The notes under the pieces: model-generated
The model's database searches: none
Seen by the model: only the letters and a program-made list of their open reading frames with translations
What the model was told of the DNA's origin: nothing
Shown here: positions 16,301-19,129 of the stretch, piece by piece
Layout: the number at the start of each line of letters is the position of its first letter
Numbering within the stretch: position 1 is the stretch's first letter
NCBI GenBank assembly: GCA_016935595.1
Contig: JAFGQQ010000171.1
Span: 1-19,129, forward strand
Origin: Bacteroidales bacterium
GTDB lineage: Bacteria; Bacteroidota; Bacteroidia; Bacteroidales; UBA10428
Direction: 5' to 3'
Length of the DNA: 19,129 bases
Position numbers and translations under genes: made by a program

Positions 16301-17617
16301 CTATAAAATTCCATAAATAAGACCTGAAATTGTAGCCATAATAACGACCAATAAAACATAAACCATAGTTTTTTGAGTACCAAGTACACCACGAATTACA
16401 AGCATATTAGGTAAAGATAAAGACGGCCCTGCAAGTAACAATGCGAGGGCCGGGCCTTTGCCCATACCTGCTGCCATTAATCCTTGTAAAATAGGTACTT
16501 CGGTTAGTGTGGCGAAATACATGAATGCTCCGACAATGGAGGCAAAAAAATTAGAAAATACAGAGTTACCTCCAACCAGCCTGGCAATCCATGCATTGGG
16601 AATTACACCGGCCATTGCAGTATTATCGTGTGTTGATCCAAGAAGAAAACCTGCAATAACCACTCCTATAGCCAGTAATGGCATAATCTGTTTGGCAAAA
16701 TCCCAGGTAGAGAGTGTCCATTCCATGTTCTCCGGTTCACGTTTATCAATAAGTGTGATGACTGCAATTGCTCCAATTCCAACTACCATCGGGATTAAAG
16801 GTGATGAACTGACAAAAGCCGAAAACGCAGTTGCAATAGCAGCCAGCAACACATGCTGCCATTTTAATTTAAGGATATATATTAACGAGAAAACCAAAAC
16901 AACAGCAAAGGCAGAAGTGATATACCATTTATTCACCCATAGCCAGTACCAGCCCCCGCTTGTAATATCGTTACCGGGTTTACCCCAGTTGGCAAACACA
17001 AGGATAAGCACAAGGGTGAAAAAATGCAGTGCAGTTTGCCACATGGGTCTTTTTTCAGGAATATCGGGAAAATTAATTTGTTCCTCTTTTTTTGCCATTT
17101 CCTCTTTTCGATATATCAAAGACATGGCTGAACCAATGACAATAGCAAAAACAACAGCTCCAATAATTCTGGCAACGCCCATCTCAAAACCCAAAATACG
17201 TGCTGTAAAGATTATGGCCAATATATTGATAGCCGGGCCCGAATATAAAAAGGCTATCGCCGGCCCCAGACCTGCACCCCGCTTATGAATACTTGAGAAT
17301 AGAGGTAAGATGGTGCAACTGCATACAGCAAGGATTGTTCCTGATACGGATGCAATAGTATAGGCCACCCATTTTTTAGCTTTTGCCCCAAAATATTTCA
17401 TTACAGCACCCTGGCTTACAAATACGGATATAACCCCGGCAATAAAAAAGGCAGGCAATAAACATAGTATTACATGCTCCTGTGCATACCATTTCGTTAA
17501 ATCGAAAGTTGCCATGATGGCTTCTTTAAACCGAACTCCTTCAAGTGGCATAAAATATGCAAACACAAAAAATGCTATCATCCAAAACAAAACTTTAATT
17601 TCTTTTTTCCATTCCAT
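16301..17617 (-). CDS. YraQ/DUF318-family (ArsP-like) permease
   Basis: This 438-residue membrane permease has about ten hydrophobic helices in two halves, separated by a charged cytoplasmic loop (about residues 170-190). The superfamily's cysteine motif is present as VCSCT (C99, C101) followed by ILPLFSSIHKRGAGLGPAIAFLYSGPAIN. The mirrored half carries ATLTEVPILQGLMAAGMGKGPALALLLAGPSLSLPN. Family members export trivalent organoarsenicals (ArsP) or other metal species. The substrate here is unknown. It is preceded by a 71-base gap with a TTCG-N8-CGAA site, so it probably has its own regulated promoter within the arsenic-type cluster. It is distinct from the HMA-fused permease at 1500-2780, a different subgroup of the same superfamily. 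Confidence 0.88.
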   Translation of the reverse strand: MEWKKEIKVLFWMIAFFVFAYFMPLEGVRFKEAIMATFDLTKWYAQEHVILCLLPAFFIAGVISVFVSQGAVMKYFGAKAKKWVAYTIASVSGTILAVCSCTILPLFSSIHKRGAGLGPAIAFLYSGPAINILAIIFTARILGFEMGVARIIGAVVFAIVIGSAMSLIYRKEEMAKKEEQINFPDIPEKRPMWQTALHFFTLVLILVFANWGKPGNDITSGGWYWLWVNKWYITSAFAVVLVFSLIYILKLKWQHVLLAAIATAFSAFVSSSPLIPMVVGIGAIAVITLIDKREPENMEWTLSTWDFAKQIMPLLAIGVVIAGFLLGSTHDNTAMAGVIPNAWIARLVGGNSVFSNFFASIVGAFMYFATLTEVPILQGLMAAGMGKGPALALLLAGPSLSLPNMLVIRGVLGTQKTMVYVLLVVIMATISGLIYGIL

Positions 17618-17654
17618 TTTTTATTCAATTTGGTAATTCTGTGACACAATATCG

Positions 17655-17670
17655 TTCGCAATTAAACGAA
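17655..17670. promoter_or_regulatory. Operator-like site TTCG-N8-CGAA upstream of the permease
   Basis: TTCGCAATTAAACGAA lies 37 bases upstream of the permease start codon, in the 71-base gap behind the ArsG-like gene. The adjacent ACAA extends the match to the site at 19082-19100. Over 19 bases the two agree at 15 positions, including TTCG, CGAACAA and the same eight-base spacing. In both cases the minus strand reads TTG directly before the palindrome, so bound repressor would cover the promoter spacer. Confidence 0.55.
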
Positions 17671-17688
17671 CAATTGATATAAATTTTT

Positions 17689-18390
17689 TTAGAAATAAAT
17701 AATAATAACATAGTAAATACCCACTCCTATAAATACTATAAATATGACCCTGCGGAACCATATTTCAAAAGTTTTTAGCCGGTGGTATAGTTTACCTACG
17801 CCTGATACTGTGTAAGCTAATAGCCATGCAAAAATAATTACAGGTATGCCGATAGCAATGGCAAATACGACAGGAAGGTATAAACCAGATGCACTGCTGA
17901 TTGTCATAGGTATTAACATACCAAAATACAATACACCGCTGTATGGGCAGAAAGCAAGGGCAAATAAAACACCTAATAATAATACTTCCCAGTGACTGTT
18001 TGTTCCGTTTTCCTGAAAACGTTTGGTTAGCGCACTCATGCCCGGAAATTTTATTTTTAGTACATCCAGCATTAATAGTCCTATTACAATTAGTAACGGT
18101 CCAATTATTTTTTCGCCATACTGCTGAAACCAGCCTGATAATTTGAACTGGTCAGCACCAATAAAAATAATGACAGCAAGTATGGTATAGGACAATGCCC
18201 TGCCTAAAGTATATACCAAACCATTGATAAATACTTTTTTCTGATGCTCAACATCTTTACCGATAAACCCAATTGCCGTAATGTTGGTGGCAAGCGGGCA
18301 GGGACTAATGGCAGTCATTAGCCCCAGCACAAAAGCCGAAACAAAAGGTAAAGAGCTGTTGCTCATTAAATTGTTTAAAAATTCCTCCAT
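17689..18390 (-). CDS. arsG: ArsG-type permease, CcdA/DsbD transmembrane fold
   Basis: This 233-residue membrane protein has six to seven helices and the CcdA/DsbD-type fold. The family cysteines lie in ISPCPLAT (C31) and AFCPYSG (C148), each near the start of a membrane half, as expected for a transmembrane thiol pair. Within this superfamily it best matches the ArsG group, described as an efflux permease for aromatic aminoarsenicals in Shewanella arsEFG. The neighbours support that: an ArsF-like lipoprotein ends 2 bases upstream and a small thioredoxin precedes it. Alternatively it transfers electrons across the membrane to the lipoprotein's CxxC, as CcdA does. The sequence alone does not separate these options. 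Confidence 0.82.
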   Translation of the reverse strand: MEEFLNNLMSNSSLPFVSAFVLGLMTAISPCPLATNITAIGFIGKDVEHQKKVFINGLVYTLGRALSYTILAVIIFIGADQFKLSGWFQQYGEKIIGPLLIVIGLLMLDVLKIKFPGMSALTKRFQENGTNSHWEVLLLGVLFALAFCPYSGVLYFGMLIPMTISSASGLYLPVVFAIAIGIPVIIFAWLLAYTVSGVGKLYHRLKTFEIWFRRVIFIVFIGVGIYYVIIIYF

Positions 18391-18392
18391 AA

Positions 18393-18806
18393 TTAAAGCA
18401 ATGGGTCAATTTTTTCTTTAATAATTGCTTTCAGTTTTTCGGGATTACTACGGGCATTCATAAATCCTTCATTGGTAATATTTATTTTGGTATCACCAGC
18501 TACAATTAACAAGGTTTGCCCGGATACTCCAAGTTCGTCACCTTTAGCTTTACCGTTTTCTTCATCAAGATTATATCCTGCAAAACTTACTTTATCACCG
18601 TATAATTCGGTAACAGCCTTTTTTGAAACATCTTCAACAGCTTGGCAAGTCATACATCTGCGGGTAAAATGAAAATAAAAAACTTGTACATTATTTTCAT
18701 TTAAAACCTGGGCATTACTTTCATTATTACTATTGGTTTGAGCAGAGCACGCAATATTCACGCTTAATGCCATAAATGCTACAAATAAAAGCTTTATTGA
18801 TTTCAT
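18393..18806 (-). CDS. arsF: ArsF-like thioredoxin-fold lipoprotein
   Basis: This 137-residue exported protein begins with a lipoprotein signal (KLLFVAFMALSVNIAC), with C20 as the likely lipidated residue. After a low-complexity Asn/Ser linker comes a thioredoxin-like domain. Its redox motif is C51-MTC54 in FTRRCMTCQ, and VSGQTLLIV marks the later strand. It corresponds to the family named ArsF, reported with ArsE to reduce nitrophenyl arsenicals in Shewanella. The gene is 4 bases behind the CPKC thioredoxin gene and 2 bases before arsG, so the three are one transcriptional unit. Whether the protein acts on organoarsenicals here is inferred from family naming and context. Confidence 0.8.
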   Translation of the reverse strand: MKSIKLLFVAFMALSVNIACSAQTNSNNESNAQVLNENNVQVFYFHFTRRCMTCQAVEDVSKKAVTELYGDKVSFAGYNLDEENGKAKGDELGVSGQTLLIVAGDTKINITNEGFMNARSNPEKLKAIIKEKIDPLL

Positions 18807-18810
18807 AGTT

Positions 18811-19050
18811 TTATTGATTTTGGGTTAATATATCTTTTATTTCATTTATAGTTGGTACACGTCCGCTAAAAACCACTTCTCCGTTAATTACCAAAGCAGG
18901 TGTGTGCATCACACCATACTCCATAATCTTCATAATGTCTTCAACCTTCGAAACATCAGCTGCAATATCCAATTCAGCCAATGAATTAATTAATATTTTT
19001 TCAAGCGCCTTACACTTTGGGCAACCTGTTCCTAAAACTTTTATTTCCAT
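18811..19050 (-). CDS. Small thioredoxin-family protein (CPKC, ArsE-like position)
   Basis: This 79-residue thioredoxin fold has the redox motif C10-PK-C13 in LGTGCPKCK and the cis-proline P51 in MHTPALVI. It matches the redox-active disulfide protein 2 (MTH895/TM0996) group of mini-thioredoxins, which commonly sit beside ArsG/CcdA-like permeases and DUF318 permeases in arsenic-type operons. It occupies the place of ArsE in an arsEFG arrangement. It is the first gene of the visible operon, with the palindromic operator 31 bases upstream of its ATG. It probably cycles dithiol/disulfide for its downstream partners. Confidence 0.9.
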   Translation of the reverse strand: MEIKVLGTGCPKCKALEKILINSLAELDIAADVSKVEDIMKIMEYGVMHTPALVINGEVVFSGRVPTINEIKDILTQNQ

Positions 19051-19081
19051 TATTATATATTTTTAATTTAGTTGTTCGTAT

Positions 19082-19097
19082 TTCGTAAATTTACGAA
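19082..19097. promoter_or_regulatory. 16-bp perfect palindrome, candidate ArsR-family operator
   Basis: TTCGTAAATTTACGAA is its own reverse complement and lies 31 bases upstream of the first gene of the thioredoxin-arsF-arsG unit. An extra TTCGTA half-site (19075-19080) lies 1 base to its left, giving a GTTCGTA/TACGAAC pair as well. This arrangement is typical of ArsR/SmtB-type operators. A related site occurs at 17655-17670. The regulator gene is not in the window. Confidence 0.65.
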
Positions 19098-19129
19098 CAA
19101 AAATGATAAAATTTTTTATACTTGTAATA

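Noticed and set aside
16458..17288. 276-codon plus-strand open frame
   Set aside because: It is the antisense shadow of the YraQ-type permease; its product is low in recognisable motifs and the minus-strand frame has clear family signatures.
19103..19129. ATG on the plus strand opening MIKFFILVI to the window edge, possible divergent gene
   Set aside because: Only nine codons are visible, no family can be recognised, and AT-rich promoter DNA gives such frames by chance.

Overview
The window looks like a chromosomal segment of a low-GC member of the Bacteroidota, probably near Bacteroidales/Marinilabiliales. The protein families support this: a one-chain GlyRS, an ACR3-ArsC-ArsM arsenic set and ArsF/ArsG-type proteins. 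So do start regions without Shine-Dalgarno sequences and repeated matches to the Bacteroidota -7 promoter element TAnnTTTG. No rRNA, tRNA, CRISPR array or insertion sequence was recognised, and no convincing Rho-independent terminator was found.

Left part (1-8073): the 5' end of glycyl-tRNA synthetase; a zinc-type CDF exporter divergent from a permease with a C-terminal heavy-metal-binding domain (with an 18-bp palindrome between them); cysteinyl-tRNA synthetase; an LdhA-type D-lactate dehydrogenase; RNase R broken by one in-frame TGA; and a VanZ-family membrane protein.

Right part (8054-19050): every gene lies on the minus strand, in three blocks when read 5' to 3'. (a) 19050-15903 holds a CPKC thioredoxin, an ArsF-like lipoprotein, an ArsG-like CcdA-fold permease, a YraQ/ArsP-type permease and a DGC-type zinc-binding protein. 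This resembles an organoarsenical module, and two TTCG-N8-CGAA operator-like sites precede its two halves. (b) A fluoride riboswitch aptamer (15624-15680, with a supporting pseudoknot) sits just downstream of a -7 element. It leads into crcB, a DUF190 gene and eno (enolase, a classic fluoride target), followed by a dynamin-like GTPase and nadB. (c) arsC, arsM and acr3 follow nadB, but this arsenic operon is damaged. Only the last 39 codons of an arsR-like gene remain directly behind nadB. ArsM carries an in-frame internal deletion that appears to have recombined between two GFKNIE-coding stretches.

Taken together, the window is a cluster for resistance to toxic ions (zinc/copper, fluoride, arsenate/arsenite, organoarsenicals) among housekeeping genes. 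The most unusual points are the fluoride-riboswitch operon that includes enolase, the decayed arsR/arsM with probable loss of the arsenic operon's own promoter, the shared operator pair, and the nonsense codon in rnr.
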